A stretch of DNA of 64,000 nucleotides from Anaerolineales bacterium. Its GTDB lineage: Bacteria; Chloroflexota; Anaerolineae; JAAEKA01. The position numbers were made by a program, and so were the translations under genes. The notes below the pieces were generated by a model that saw only the letters and a program-made list of their open reading frames with translations, did no database searches and was not told the origin of the DNA. Below, piece after piece: positions 50,805 through 60,016 of this stretch (its first letter is position 1; the number at the start of each line of letters is the position of its first letter). The stretch spans positions 124,001 through 188,000 of the forward strand of contig JACKBI010000007.1 in the NCBI GenBank assembly GCA_020634615.1, in the 5' to 3' direction.

Positions 50805-53800
50805 TTAGGATGGATTGCTCTGTATCTTGAATGTTTTGCGCACGGATGGCCGAGTTCGTGAAGATCGGTGCCGTTGCAGTTCGGTCAGCGCGCGCCTGGC
50901 ATCGTCAAGTGTGATTCGGTTGCGCTTGGCTGCCAGCATCTGGTTGACGGCTTCCATACAATGCTGTTGTATAAGATACGGTTTGCCGCGCGAGTGGAGG
51001 GCGATGTATGAGACCACTTCGGGATCCACCTGGTAGATTCCTCTAACCGGCTCCAGAATCAGATCGTGGGCTGCCTGGTCGCTGAGTGGACCGAGTTCAA
51101 ATTCGTTGAACAGGTTGTACCACGGACTTTCCATACGTTCCCAGGTCTTGCTAATGTTGACGCCTGCCACAACTGCGCCAAGACTGTGTGCATAGGTGCG
51201 CATGAAGATACGGCGAAGCTGTTGCTGCGTCACTGGTTGGTACGTATTCATGACATCCATTTCGTCCAGTATGAGTACCACGCGCACAGCCTTGCTTGTG
51301 GTCTCAGCCAGCATTGCGAGAACGACGTCCAGGTCGCGGGCAAACTCGCGATGATCATAGGTTGCCCAGCCAACCTGGTGGTAACGCAGTGGCGCCATAG
51401 CCGGCATCATCGCCTGATGGCTGGCAAGAGATTTGATCAGCTCTTCCATCATGACGCTGAACAATTCCTCATCCACCGTTCCTTCCAGATCCACGTAGAC
51501 GGGCAGGAACATCACTTCGGTGTCGTTCGCAGTTCGAAGGTGCTCCATCAGATGCAGAAGCAGGCTGGTTTTGCCAATGCGACGTTCGCCGTGGATCATG
51601 ATGCTGTTCTCATGCAGCGTGTCTACGATGCGTTCCAGGATCTCGCGACGGCCAAAGAACATTTCTTGGGTTGCAACGGGTTCGCCAGATACATACGGGT
51701 TGAAACGGCGTCGCAGCGCGGCGCGGCGCCGTTTGCGCTGGTGAATGCTGAGCAGTGCTATTCCGGTCAGTCCGGCAACTGCCGTAACCGTGGTGACCGC
51801 GATCGTGGATGCCAGTCCGGCAGCCACCCGCCCAACTCCCGGTAACACGACCGATGGCGATACATTCAGACCGACTCGTTGGATGTCTGATGTGTTGAGA
51901 CTGCCATCTACCGCCTGGATTTCCAGCGTGTATCGTCCGGGGTGCAACGGATCGAGGGTCCAGTGTTCATCTGATTTGGTCATCCAGCCGGAAGCCAGCT
52001 CGGGAATCCGCAGGCGGTAGTCCAGCTCGCTGGCCGGCGTTGCCAGGTCAGAGCCTTCGACCGCGATGCCGAGAGGTGTTTGCGAAAGAAGCGGGATTGC
52101 GCCGCCAGCCGGTGCTTTGCCGTTCACAGAGACGATCCGCACTTCAGGCGGCATATTTTCAGGTTGGTGGCGAAGTACGGCTGTTTGCGTTCCGATCCAC
52201 ACCACATCGGCTCCCTCGCGTGCTAACACGTGTACCTCGTTGTCGCTTAGCCCCTGGTCGCGAGTGTACAAACGCTGCATCATGCTGGCAACGTCGATTT
52301 TGATAAGGCCCGCTCCTGTACCCACCCAGAGATGGCCATCGTCTGGCGCAAGCAATGCATAGATCGGGTTTCCAACCTTGTCGAACACAACCCACCGTCC
52401 GGCAATGCTGTCCAGGGCATACACGTCGCCAGACTCTGTACCTGCCCAGACAGTGTATTTCGCGTTGCTGCCGGTGGATGCAGCGATACTGAGCACCCTG
52501 ACGTTTTGTGGGCCGCCCGGCAGTTGACTGGTCCACTGGTCTGTGCCACTGTTGAGCAAGTTGATGCCTGTGCTGGTGCCAACCCAGATGTTGCCTGCGG
52601 GATCTTCGATGATAGCGTTTTGGCTGACGATATTGTCGGCGAGACCATCTTCAATCGTGAAGTGGGTCCAACTGCCGCCCTGACCATTCCACGCTGGCTT
52701 GAAGTGGTGAACACCGTTGTAGGTACCAAACCACAGTGATCCGTCGCTGCCAGTCAGTGAGGCTCGGATAACACTGGACCCCAGAGTCTCGCTGCCAAAC
52801 TGCTGCCACTCAGGTGCTCGACCTACAGCCGGAGCCAGCAAATCTGCCACGTTCGTCCGTACTATGCCCTGCCGCGCAGTGCCAATCCAGACCGAGTCGT
52901 AGCGGTCTACGAGCACTGAGCGGATCATGTTTTCGGGCAGTCCACCCGTTTCCGTGGTGATGTGATGGACTGTGTCACCGGCAATCACCATGATACCCAT
53001 GTTGTCGCTGGCGAACCAGAGTCGCCCCAGATCGTCTTCATAGATTGAAGTCGCGGCCTCGAACTCGGGTTGTTCGGGAGTGGCCAGCGTCCACCACGAA
53101 CGGGTGTCCAGGCGGCTGATTCCCGCAATGGTCGCCAGCCAGGCGGCTCCGGTGGAATCCATCGCAATGCTGGCAACAGCGTCTGCCGCCAGTCCGTCGC
53201 GCGCTGTCAACGTGCGCCAATTCTTGCCACCCCAGAAGACAGACAGACCATCCGGATTGAACAGACTGACGCCGCTGCCGTTGGTACCAATCCAGAGGGT
53301 GCCGTCACTGTCACTATGAAGGGCAAGAATGTTGTCTGATGCAACTCCCTCTGCAGATTGGCCCGGTTGTGGCATACCGAAGTGCCGCCAGTGATCGGTG
53401 CGGCTCCACAGCCCCTGACCTGCTGTTCCAACCCACAGGGTCTCCGTCCATCTACCGCGCGCTGGCGCCACTGTCAGTGCCTGGATGCGATTGTTGAAAG
53501 GCTTGTCGTCAATGGCGACGATCTGGTTTGTTTGAGGGTCGATTCGGTGTAGTGCGTCGCCCCCAGCCCATACCCGGCCATCGCTTCCTTCCGCCAGCGC
53601 AAGTACTCTGGCGGTCGCGCCGCCAGGCTGATTTAGGGGAGTGTGAGTCCACGACGTACCATCATAAGTGGCGACTCCAGTGTCGTCTGCGGCCCACAGT
53701 TGGCCATCCACTGTGACAAGGAGGGCATAGATCGGACCTGGTAACTGGTCGGCAATTGTGGCGTGCCACTGGTCGTCGCTGGGGGATCGCTTTAGCTGTG

Positions 53801-54239
53801 CCAGCCCCTGGTCGCCCCCCGCCCAGATTTGACCATCGGTCGTCTGCGCGATGGCGCGGATCGCTCCTGCGGGCAGACCATCATTTGCCCGCAGCGACTG
53901 CCAACGACCATCGAAGCGGTCTATGCCGTTGTTCGTGCCTACCCAAATCACTTGCTCGTTATCCACGAAGATGGTGTTGACGTTGTTTGAGGTCAGGCCA
54001 TCAACGTATGTTGTCCATTGGGGCTCTCCTGGCCGGAGCTGGGACGTTGAAATCCATCGGGATGATACCGGCGAAATACTGAATAGGACTGCTGCCATGG
54101 CGCAACTCATAAGTGCAGGGCCAGATACTCTCGCAACAGACTTCAAGTGCCGAAGTGGTGAATTTTGGTAGTATACGTCGTAATAACGTGGGTTGAGGAA
54201 GTTGGGATGTTGCATAATTTCGACGATTCCTCGATGCAT
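50805..54239 (-). CDS. Reg_prop beta-propeller sensor with TM segment and cytoplasmic AAA/STAND-type ATPase
   Basis: The protein has 1,144 residues. N-terminal anchor at about 34-56 (VSGPALMSCAMAAVLFSISP). Residues about 70-690 are two-component-regulator propeller repeats (for example GLTSNNVNTIFVDNEQVIWV, then GTNNGI; GLPAGAIRAIAQTTDGQIWA, then GGDQGL). A Y_Y_Y-type beta domain follows (LDYRLRIPELASGWMTKSDE). A second membrane helix lies at about 805-830 (IAVTTVTAVAGLTGIALLSI), then basic residues. Residues about 850-1130 are an ATPase: FFGRREILERIVDTL, Walker A HGERRIGKTSLL, Walker B VVLILDEMDVM. Propeller sensors normally feed histidine kinases or HTH domains, so the ATPase output is unusual. 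Start ATG 54239 lacks an SD; M at 54215 is an alternative. Confidence 0.83.
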   Translation of the reverse strand: MHRGIVEIMQHPNFLNPRYYDVYYQNSPLRHLKSVARVSGPALMSCAMAAVLFSISPVSSRWISTSQLRPGEPQWTTYVDGLTSNNVNTIFVDNEQVIWVGTNNGIDRFDGRWQSLRANDGLPAGAIRAIAQTTDGQIWAGGDQGLAQLKRSPSDDQWHATIADQLPGPIYALLVTVDGQLWAADDTGVATYDGTSWTHTPLNQPGGATARVLALAEGSDGRVWAGGDALHRIDPQTNQIVAIDDKPFNNRIQALTVAPARGRWTETLWVGTAGQGLWSRTDHWRHFGMPQPGQSAEGVASDNILALHSDSDGTLWIGTNGSGVSLFNPDGLSVFWGGKNWRTLTARDGLAADAVASIAMDSTGAAWLATIAGISRLDTRSWWTLATPEQPEFEAATSIYEDDLGRLWFASDNMGIMVIAGDTVHHITTETGGLPENMIRSVLVDRYDSVWIGTARQGIVRTNVADLLAPAVGRAPEWQQFGSETLGSSVIRASLTGSDGSLWFGTYNGVHHFKPAWNGQGGSWTHFTIEDGLADNIVSQNAIIEDPAGNIWVGTSTGINLLNSGTDQWTSQLPGGPQNVRVLSIAASTGSNAKYTVWAGTESGDVYALDSIAGRWVVFDKVGNPIYALLAPDDGHLWVGTGAGLIKIDVASMMQRLYTRDQGLSDNEVHVLAREGADVVWIGTQTAVLRHQPENMPPEVRIVSVNGKAPAGGAIPLLSQTPLGIAVEGSDLATPASELDYRLRIPELASGWMTKSDEHWTLDPLHPGRYTLEIQAVDGSLNTSDIQRVGLNVSPSVVLPGVGRVAAGLASTIAVTTVTAVAGLTGIALLSIHQRKRRRAALRRRFNPYVSGEPVATQEMFFGRREILERIVDTLHENSIMIHGERRIGKTSLLLHLMEHLRTANDTEVMFLPVYVDLEGTVDEELFSVMMEELIKSLASHQAMMPAMAPLRYHQVGWATYDHREFARDLDVVLAMLAETTSKAVRVVLILDEMDVMNTYQPVTQQQLRRIFMRTYAHSLGAVVAGVNISKTWERMESPWYNLFNEFELGPLSDQAAHDLILEPVRGIYQVDPEVVSYIALHSRGKPYLIQQHCMEAVNQMLAAKRNRITLDDARRALTELQRHRSSRTRPSVRKTFKIQSNPS

Positions 54240-54530
54240 TTTATCGGAACTACTCAGGTTAAAATGTCATGAATTTTGGCGCCAAATCGACTGTTTCCTA
54301 TTGCAAATCGACATTTATTGCGCTATCATTGGATCATGTCTGGCAATCAAGGGTTCGCTCAGACAGATAAAAAACGTTTTCACTGGACATAATATACCAT
54401 AACTTGACGAATAAATCAAGCCTATGTAAAGTAGCCGCGGGTTTGGCACAGTAACGACCGCTCTTAGTGGGTTTTCCCATGGGTCGGTCAAGCTCGTATC
54501 TACCCGTGCAGGTGCTTCAGGGAGGAGCAC
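54240..54530 (+). promoter_or_regulatory. Divergent intergenic region with promoter of the LysM gene
   Basis: AT-rich relative to the rest of the window. TTGACG (54404-54409), a 17-bp spacer and TAAAGT (54427-54432) form a plausible plus-strand promoter. The leader is about 90 nt and ends in GGGAGGAGCAC before the ATG. No promoter for the minus-strand gene is convincing. Confidence 0.45.
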
Positions 54531-55364
54531 ATGATGCGCAAGTCACGATTCACCGTTGCTCTCGTCATTGCATTCGTGTTTGCCGTGGTTGTCATACCGG
54601 ACAGCGGCGATGCATCTACCCTCTACCAAGGTACTACATCATATGTCGTTCGGAGCGGAGACAATCTTTCCAGTATCGCAAGCCGCTTCGGTTCGTCGGT
54701 GAGCGCCATTGTTCAGGCCAATGGTCTGGCTTCTACCGTGATTCGGCCAGGCCAAAGTCTGGTGATTCCCCTCGTGTCAGGATCTATTGCTTCCAGCCCC
54801 GGATCTTCAAGTAGTTCAAGCAATAGCACCTATTCGGGAGGCACGCACATCGTTCGCAGTGGCGAAAGCCTTTGGTCAATTGCCAACCGTTACGGTGTGT
54901 CGACGAATACCCTGCGAGTGCTCAACGGGCTTTCCGGCGATGTCATTTTGCCCGGCCAGATGTTGTTGATTCCTGCGTCAAGCAACGGAACCGCAGCTTC
55001 CAGCGCTCTACCCTCTGGCACTTCGCAAAATTCTTCGGGCGGGTCAACTTGTGGAGGTAGTTACACTGTCCAGCCTGGCGACACCTTGTCTTCGATCGCA
55101 GCACGCTGTGGTACGACAGTCTACGGACTCCGGGTTAGCAACGGAATCTCTGGTTCGGCGATTTTCCGCGGACAGACGCTGCAAGTTCCATCCGGCTACT
55201 CTCCGGCAGCTCCGAGAACGGTTGTGCCTTCTTTGTCTACACCAGGCGTAGCCCCGCGTTCGACCCCGGTCCCAGCCGTGTCAGCCGGCGAGCCCCTAGA
55301 ATTGCCATTCCCAACTCCGATCCCTCCGTTTCCGCCGCTTTCCTATCCGGCGCCGGGTTCATGA
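54531..55364 (+). CDS. Secreted protein with three LysM domains
   Basis: The protein has 277 residues. Start ATG 54531 with a strong SD (GGAGGAG, 3-9 bp). A signal peptide is visible (RFTVALVIAFVFAVVVIPDS, cleavage near GDAS). Three LysM modules: YVVRSGDNLSSIASRFGSSV (about 38-82), HIVRSGESLWSIANRYGVST (about 107-150) and YTVQPGDTLSSIAARCGTTV (about 178-222), each ending in a GQ-x-L-x-IP/VP strand and separated by Ser/Gly linkers. The tail is Pro/Ser-rich (FPTPIPPFPPLSYPAPGS). LysM binds peptidoglycan or chitin-like glycans. It is divergent from the propeller receptor, which could monitor the same envelope. Confidence 0.9.
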   Translation: MMRKSRFTVALVIAFVFAVVVIPDSGDASTLYQGTTSYVVRSGDNLSSIASRFGSSVSAIVQANGLASTVIRPGQSLVIPLVSGSIASSPGSSSSSSNSTYSGGTHIVRSGESLWSIANRYGVSTNTLRVLNGLSGDVILPGQMLLIPASSNGTAASSALPSGTSQNSSGGSTCGGSYTVQPGDTLSSIAARCGTTVYGLRVSNGISGSAIFRGQTLQVPSGYSPAAPRTVVPSLSTPGVAPRSTPVPAVSAGEPLELPFPTPIPPFPPLSYPAPGS

Positions 55365-55370
55365 AAAGTT

Positions 55371-55402
55371 ACGCCGGCGCCAGGGAGGCGCCGGCGTATT
55401 TC
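55371..55402 (+). terminator. Terminator of the LysM gene
   Basis: ACGCCGGCGCC, AGGGA loop, GGCGCCGGCGT, then ATTTCG. A perfect 11-bp GC-rich stem 7 bp after the stop. Nothing else is recognisable from 55403 to 55528. Confidence 0.75.
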
Positions 55403-55528
55403 GTTCCAGAGGTGTGACGCAGGAAGATCTCCCAATCTTCAGCAGTCACTGTGCGCTTTCGATCCCCCAACCTGGTTGTCGGTTGGTCGTGACAACCCAG
55501 CGGTAATCAGCGAAGCTTTTCTAACATC

Positions 55529-58333
55529 TCAGTTTTGCTGGCGTTCCAGTCGCAGCCAATCTACTTGAGCCGCGACATTCGGTTCTCGCCATCCTGCGCC
55601 GATTCCGACGGCCGCAGCCTGCAAGCCATCAACGTCTTCCGTGACTACCGGCGGAGTGGTCTCTTCCATGGCGACGATGGCTGCCTGTGCCCAGCGAAAC
55701 TTGCCACGCATGTCGGTCAGCCCCAGGGCACTCAACGTCTGAGCTGCCTGTTCACTGAGTTGATCGCTGGCCGTATCCTTGATGGCAACGGCCAGTAGCT
55801 GGCCCGGCTTGACCTGTTGCAAGAACCGAACCAGTCCATCGGAAGCCGTTGGATCGCTGTGAGTGTCGAAGCTGTCAACAGCGAGAACTTCACCAGTTGT
55901 GCTATCAACAATGGCCAGATTGTAGCCGCGTTGATTCGGTGAAATGTCGCGTCCGTTCAGCCAGATGTGCGCGTAGTTGCCCGCCTCCAGTCCGGCGCTT
56001 TCGACCAGCAGGTTGACCGTCGGTTCAGAGGCGCCGACCAATGATTCTGTCGGGAAGGTCCTGTCGAATCTGAGAACGAGTTCATTGATCCCCTGGCTGA
56101 GCGCGTCTGGCGGCAGGTCGAATCGCAGTTTGCTCCATTCGGTCGGCAGCGGCTGTGCTGCTGTTGCCACACCGTTTATCACCAGCCGCAGTGTTTGATC
56201 AGGACCTGCAGCCGCGGCAGCAAGTGTTGCAGCGTACGAGCCGGGCGCAAGAGACGGGGTGAACATCACTGTTTCGCGTCGCTGTGCCCACGCGGTTTGA
56301 ACGTTCACTTGATTGAACCCTTGACCGCTCCACCCTTCACCCCGCGCCAGCGAGTTCGTGGCAGGCGTGATCAGCAGCTCGCTGGCTGGCGGCTCGTTTT
56401 CAACACGGTACAGTGCGTGTTCGCCGTCTTCATCCACCAGCGTTACCGGCAGGAACTGCTCGACGAACTGCGTGAACTCGAGCGGTACGTGATCGCGGTG
56501 GACAACGATGAAACGAACATTCAGCGCCTGCAAGACATCTCTGGCGTCAGCCGCAGCCCTCCCAAGCAACGAGTCGTCACCCGGATGAACGGTTCCCGCG
56601 TCCAGCGCTGCCAGCTCATCGGCCATTTGTGCGACGATATGCGGATGCGCCTCATCGACGTTGCCCAGAATTGTAAGCGGGCCGATCAGCGGGGCATCCA
56701 GGAAGTAGCGGAACTTGAATTCAGGATTGCGCGACGTATTGCCACCCAGGATCGGCTTGCCGTGGCTGGTCTGCCACCATTGTTCCGACATGATGACCAG
56801 ATCCTGTTTGCCAAACGTGCTAAAGCCGTTGCGCCAGCCTGCTGGGAGGTCGAGGACGGCAAAGTCGCCTGGCTCAGCAGCGATCACATCGTAGATCGCC
56901 GGCGTTTGCATGTCGGCCAGTGGGAGCGGCGCAGAGAGGTTTTCGAAGACTAGAATCGCCGCCAGCGCAGCGGTACCGATCAGCGCGGCGCGGCGGGGAA
57001 GCTGGCTGGCACGCGGGCGCATTGCCAGCTTGCTCAATATCCAGCCACTGCCCAGCGCGACCAGCGGCGCTATTGAGACAAGCAACATCACGCTGAAGCG
57101 GCTGGGATAGCGGTTGCCTTTCAGGAACGGCACATTTTGCAGAAGGCGAAACGGTCCGGGAATTCCGGTGTCGTCTCCCATCCAACGCACAGACGGGCCC
57201 AGCGTCAGCAGGAAGAAGACGACCGCTGCTGTCACCCAGAACCACGTGTCACGCCGCCGCCGATGTGTCCACACGCCTGCGATTGCCAGGCCGAGTCCCA
57301 GAATGCCCAGCGTCAGGTGCTGTCCCTTGTTGACCTGCCACTGTGAGCCGTCTGCATGCAGAGCTGAATCGTCCGACGCGGCGACGATTATATTGCCCAG
57401 CAACGGGTGCAGTTGCGTTGGCAAGGCATAGCCAGCCAGGTCGGCAGAAAACACGTCGGCGAACCCCTCACCTTCGACCAAAAAGTCGCCTTCGGCACGC
57501 ATGTCGGGCAGCATGTTGGCCAGAACAGGTGTCAGGCCAACGCCAAACACGATTGCTATGACTACCAGGTTGCGTAATAGTCGCAAAGAGTCTTGCTTAC
57601 GTTGCCGGACTGCATCTTGGCTGGCAGGCCAAATGAGTTGTAGCACGCGCCAGATTGCCACCAGCGCGACAAAGATGCCCAGAAACGCTGCGTAGGTCAA
57701 CTCAGCGTAGGCTTGCAGGAGGATGAAAATCGCGGCCAGCAATGGCTCGCGCAGGCGCGCATCGGACCGCACGCTGCGCAGCGTGTAGAGCACAGCGAAA
57801 GGAATCCACTGCGAGCTGGCGATATTGAACTGGCCCAACGAGGCATAGAACAGCTTGCTCGACGAAAACGCATAAAGCAGTCCACCCAGAAACGCGGCGC
57901 CATCCATGAACTGCCGCTGCTTGGCGCTTCTGGTGTCGCCCAGCGACCGCAGCACCTCCAGGCAGAGCAGATATGCACCGTAACCGCTGAGGACGAAGGA
58001 ACTGAGCAGCAGCAGATTGGAGGCGATCACCACGCTGAACGCAGTCTGCAGGGGAATAGAGAGCAGGCCATTCCAAATCGTCAACGTGTAGAAAGCCAGG
58101 TTGATTCCGATGGGATAGAACATCCACTGGCTGTCGAATGGATTGATCTGGCGGTCGATGAGGCTGTGCTTGAGCCACCACAAGTTCCAGGCCAGCGCGG
58201 GGTCATCGATGCCGTCCCCCGGTACGTGAGTTGTAAAGCGAAACAGCAGCGGCAGCGTCAGCAGCAGGCTCAACAGGACATAGATTGCCAGCACTGTGAC
58301 GTGGCGGCGGAAGCGGCTTGGCTGGGCGGGCAT
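55529..58333 (-). CDS. Large polytopic membrane protein, GT-C-type, paralogue of 41704-44334
   Basis: The ATG at 58333 (MPAQPSRFRRHVTVLAIYVL) is chosen; the frame extends upstream but there it is antisense to folC. The protein has about 934 residues. Helices start LLSLLLTLPLLFRFTTHVPG, and the loop DDPALAWNLWWLKHSLIDRQ is shared with the paralogue. Further helices include VVIASNLLLLSSFVLSGYGA and FLGGLLYAFSSSKLFYASLG. The extracytoplasmic C-terminal half has DLPAGWRNGFSTFGKQDLVI and a final interaction-type domain (VNLLVESAGLEAGNYAHIWL, then NGRDISPNQRGYNLAIVD). The family is predicted to glycosylate or export surface polymers. Monocistronic, divergent from folC. Confidence 0.78.
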   Translation of the reverse strand: MPAQPSRFRRHVTVLAIYVLLSLLLTLPLLFRFTTHVPGDGIDDPALAWNLWWLKHSLIDRQINPFDSQWMFYPIGINLAFYTLTIWNGLLSIPLQTAFSVVIASNLLLLSSFVLSGYGAYLLCLEVLRSLGDTRSAKQRQFMDGAAFLGGLLYAFSSSKLFYASLGQFNIASSQWIPFAVLYTLRSVRSDARLREPLLAAIFILLQAYAELTYAAFLGIFVALVAIWRVLQLIWPASQDAVRQRKQDSLRLLRNLVVIAIVFGVGLTPVLANMLPDMRAEGDFLVEGEGFADVFSADLAGYALPTQLHPLLGNIIVAASDDSALHADGSQWQVNKGQHLTLGILGLGLAIAGVWTHRRRRDTWFWVTAAVVFFLLTLGPSVRWMGDDTGIPGPFRLLQNVPFLKGNRYPSRFSVMLLVSIAPLVALGSGWILSKLAMRPRASQLPRRAALIGTAALAAILVFENLSAPLPLADMQTPAIYDVIAAEPGDFAVLDLPAGWRNGFSTFGKQDLVIMSEQWWQTSHGKPILGGNTSRNPEFKFRYFLDAPLIGPLTILGNVDEAHPHIVAQMADELAALDAGTVHPGDDSLLGRAAADARDVLQALNVRFIVVHRDHVPLEFTQFVEQFLPVTLVDEDGEHALYRVENEPPASELLITPATNSLARGEGWSGQGFNQVNVQTAWAQRRETVMFTPSLAPGSYAATLAAAAAGPDQTLRLVINGVATAAQPLPTEWSKLRFDLPPDALSQGINELVLRFDRTFPTESLVGASEPTVNLLVESAGLEAGNYAHIWLNGRDISPNQRGYNLAIVDSTTGEVLAVDSFDTHSDPTASDGLVRFLQQVKPGQLLAVAIKDTASDQLSEQAAQTLSALGLTDMRGKFRWAQAAIVAMEETTPPVVTEDVDGLQAAAVGIGAGWREPNVAAQVDWLRLERQQN

Positions 58334-58385
58334 GGAGGTTTTATACCACCGCCGGGCCGTTTTGACAAAGCATCCCGGATTCGGC

Positions 58386-58414
58386 TTTACGTTTTTCGGT
58401 TCATGCGGTAAAAT
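58386..58414 (+). promoter_or_regulatory. Possible promoter of the folC-lon operon
   Basis: TTTACG (58386-58391), a 17-bp spacer and TAAAAT (58409-58414). The transcription start near 58421 leaves about 30 nt before the TTG start. Confidence 0.45.
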
Positions 58415-58450
58415 TGCAGCAACCTGCCAGTTTCCAGAAAGAACCAACTG

Positions 58451-60016
58451 TTGAGTCTCTCTCCCTCCTACCAGGCTGCCCTGGATTACATTTACAACTA
58501 CGTGGACTACGAGCGGCGGCGCAGCGTGGCCTACACTGAAGTCGCCTGGGACGTAGATCGGACGCGTCGCGTGCTGGCAGCGCTGGGCAATCCTCACCAG
58601 CGCTATCGCATTGTGCATGTGGCAGGCAGCAAGGGCAAGGGATCGACTGCGGCAGGTATCGAATCGATCCTGCGGGCGGCCGGGCTGCGTACAGGCTTCT
58701 TCACGTCGCCACACCTGCACACCTTCCGTGAACGCATCCGGGTCGACGGGGCGTTGATCGGGCGCTCTGATGTAGTTGCCCTTTTGGAGCAGTGCAAGCC
58801 GGCCATCGAAAGCGTTCCCGGGATCACCACGTTCGAGATCATGACGGTGTTGGCGATGATGTACTTCGCGGCGCGGCGGGTTCAGTGGGCCGTTCTGGAG
58901 GTTGGCCTGGGCGGCCGGCTCGACAGCACCAACGTGGTGGTTCCAGAGGCGAGCGTGATCACCCGTATCAGCCTGGAGCACACGGCGTTGCTTGGCAACA
59001 CGCTGGATGCGATCGCACGCGAGAAGGCAGGCATCATCAAGCCGGGCGTGCCGGTCGTCGTCGCGCCGCAGGCTGGCGAGGCGCTGGCAGCTATCACAGA
59101 AACTGCGGTTGACCGGCGAGCGCCCGTTATTTTGGTCGGGAGCGATTGGACCTGGGAACTGGCGTCAAGCAGTTTCGCAGGTCAAGTGTTCTCGGTCCAT
59201 CACAATCCGCCCGCTTCGCGGCCTGAAAACAACGGCACCGCTGGTGGGCACGCAAGCCAACAAGGGATCTTTGATCTGACTACGCCGCTCCTTGGTGAGT
59301 ATCAACTGGCGAACCAGACCACAGCGGTTGCCGTTTCAACTGAACTGGCACGTCAGGGTGTGTCTATTGATGACGATGCGGTTCGCCGCGGTTTGGCTGC
59401 TGTCTACTGGCCGGGCCGGCTGGAAGTGTTGAGGGCGGGAAATGCCGGCGACGCCGGAGTTGTCGTCGACTCTGCGCACACTGTCGACTCTGTCCACTTG
59501 CTTTGCGATGCCATTGCCGAGTTCTTCCCGGGCCGGCGCATGTCAGTCATTCTGGGTATCTCCAGCGACAAGGATGCCAGCGCGATACTCTCGGCCTTTG
59601 CGGCGCGCGGCGCTGCGCTTTTCCTGACGAGATCCCGCCATCCGCGCGCGATGGATCCGGACGAACTTGCCGATTTGACCGTCGGCTTGATGGACGAGGT
59701 CGATGTGGCGATCTGTCAGTCGGTTCAGGCAGCACTTGTCGACGCACTGCGCGACGCGGACAGTCAAACCGTCGTGTGCGTTACAGGGTCGCTGTTCGTG
59801 GCTGCTGAGGGCCGCGAGGCGTGGCTTGCGTTGAACCCTGGTGCATTTCCTGCTGGCGACTGGGCCTACGAAGCAGAACCGACGGCGTCCGAGTGGCAGG
59901 TCAGCCAGGTGCCAAATGCGAATAGCTTCAGGCCCTTTCCGGGTTCTCCAGGAAATAGTATCTCCCGGCCCGAAGCAATAGTTCCAGGCGGCTTGGAAGA
60001 CGGGCGGACCACATGA
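58451..60016 (+). CDS. folC: Folylpolyglutamate/dihydrofolate synthase FolC
   Basis: The protein has 521 residues, with TTG start at 58451. Mur-ligase-type fold: LDYIYNYVDYERRRSVAYTE, RIVHVAGSKGKGSTAAGIES (P-loop GSKGKGST), GLRTGFFTSPHLHTFRERIR, FEIMTVLAMMYFAARRVQWA, LEVGLGGRLDSTNVV, ISLEHTALLGNTLDAIAREK, AGIIKPGVPVV, YWPGRLEVL, VVVDSAHTVDSVHLL and VILGISSDKDASAIL. It adds glutamate to folates and ATP is used. The C-terminal about 50 residues are an extra tail (ASEWQVSQVPNANSFRPFPG...), longer than usual. It overlaps lon by 4 bp. Confidence 0.93.
   Translation: MSLSPSYQAALDYIYNYVDYERRRSVAYTEVAWDVDRTRRVLAALGNPHQRYRIVHVAGSKGKGSTAAGIESILRAAGLRTGFFTSPHLHTFRERIRVDGALIGRSDVVALLEQCKPAIESVPGITTFEIMTVLAMMYFAARRVQWAVLEVGLGGRLDSTNVVVPEASVITRISLEHTALLGNTLDAIAREKAGIIKPGVPVVVAPQAGEALAAITETAVDRRAPVILVGSDWTWELASSSFAGQVFSVHHNPPASRPENNGTAGGHASQQGIFDLTTPLLGEYQLANQTTAVAVSTELARQGVSIDDDAVRRGLAAVYWPGRLEVLRAGNAGDAGVVVDSAHTVDSVHLLCDAIAEFFPGRRMSVILGISSDKDASAILSAFAARGAALFLTRSRHPRAMDPDELADLTVGLMDEVDVAICQSVQAALVDALRDADSQTVVCVTGSLFVAAEGREAWLALNPGAFPAGDWAYEAEPTASEWQVSQVPNANSFRPFPGSPGNSISRPEAIVPGGLEDGRTT

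Noticed and set aside
58334..58981. N-terminal extension of the membrane protein at 55529-58333
   Set aside because: It lies antisense to the conserved P-loop part of folC and lacks membrane or domain features.
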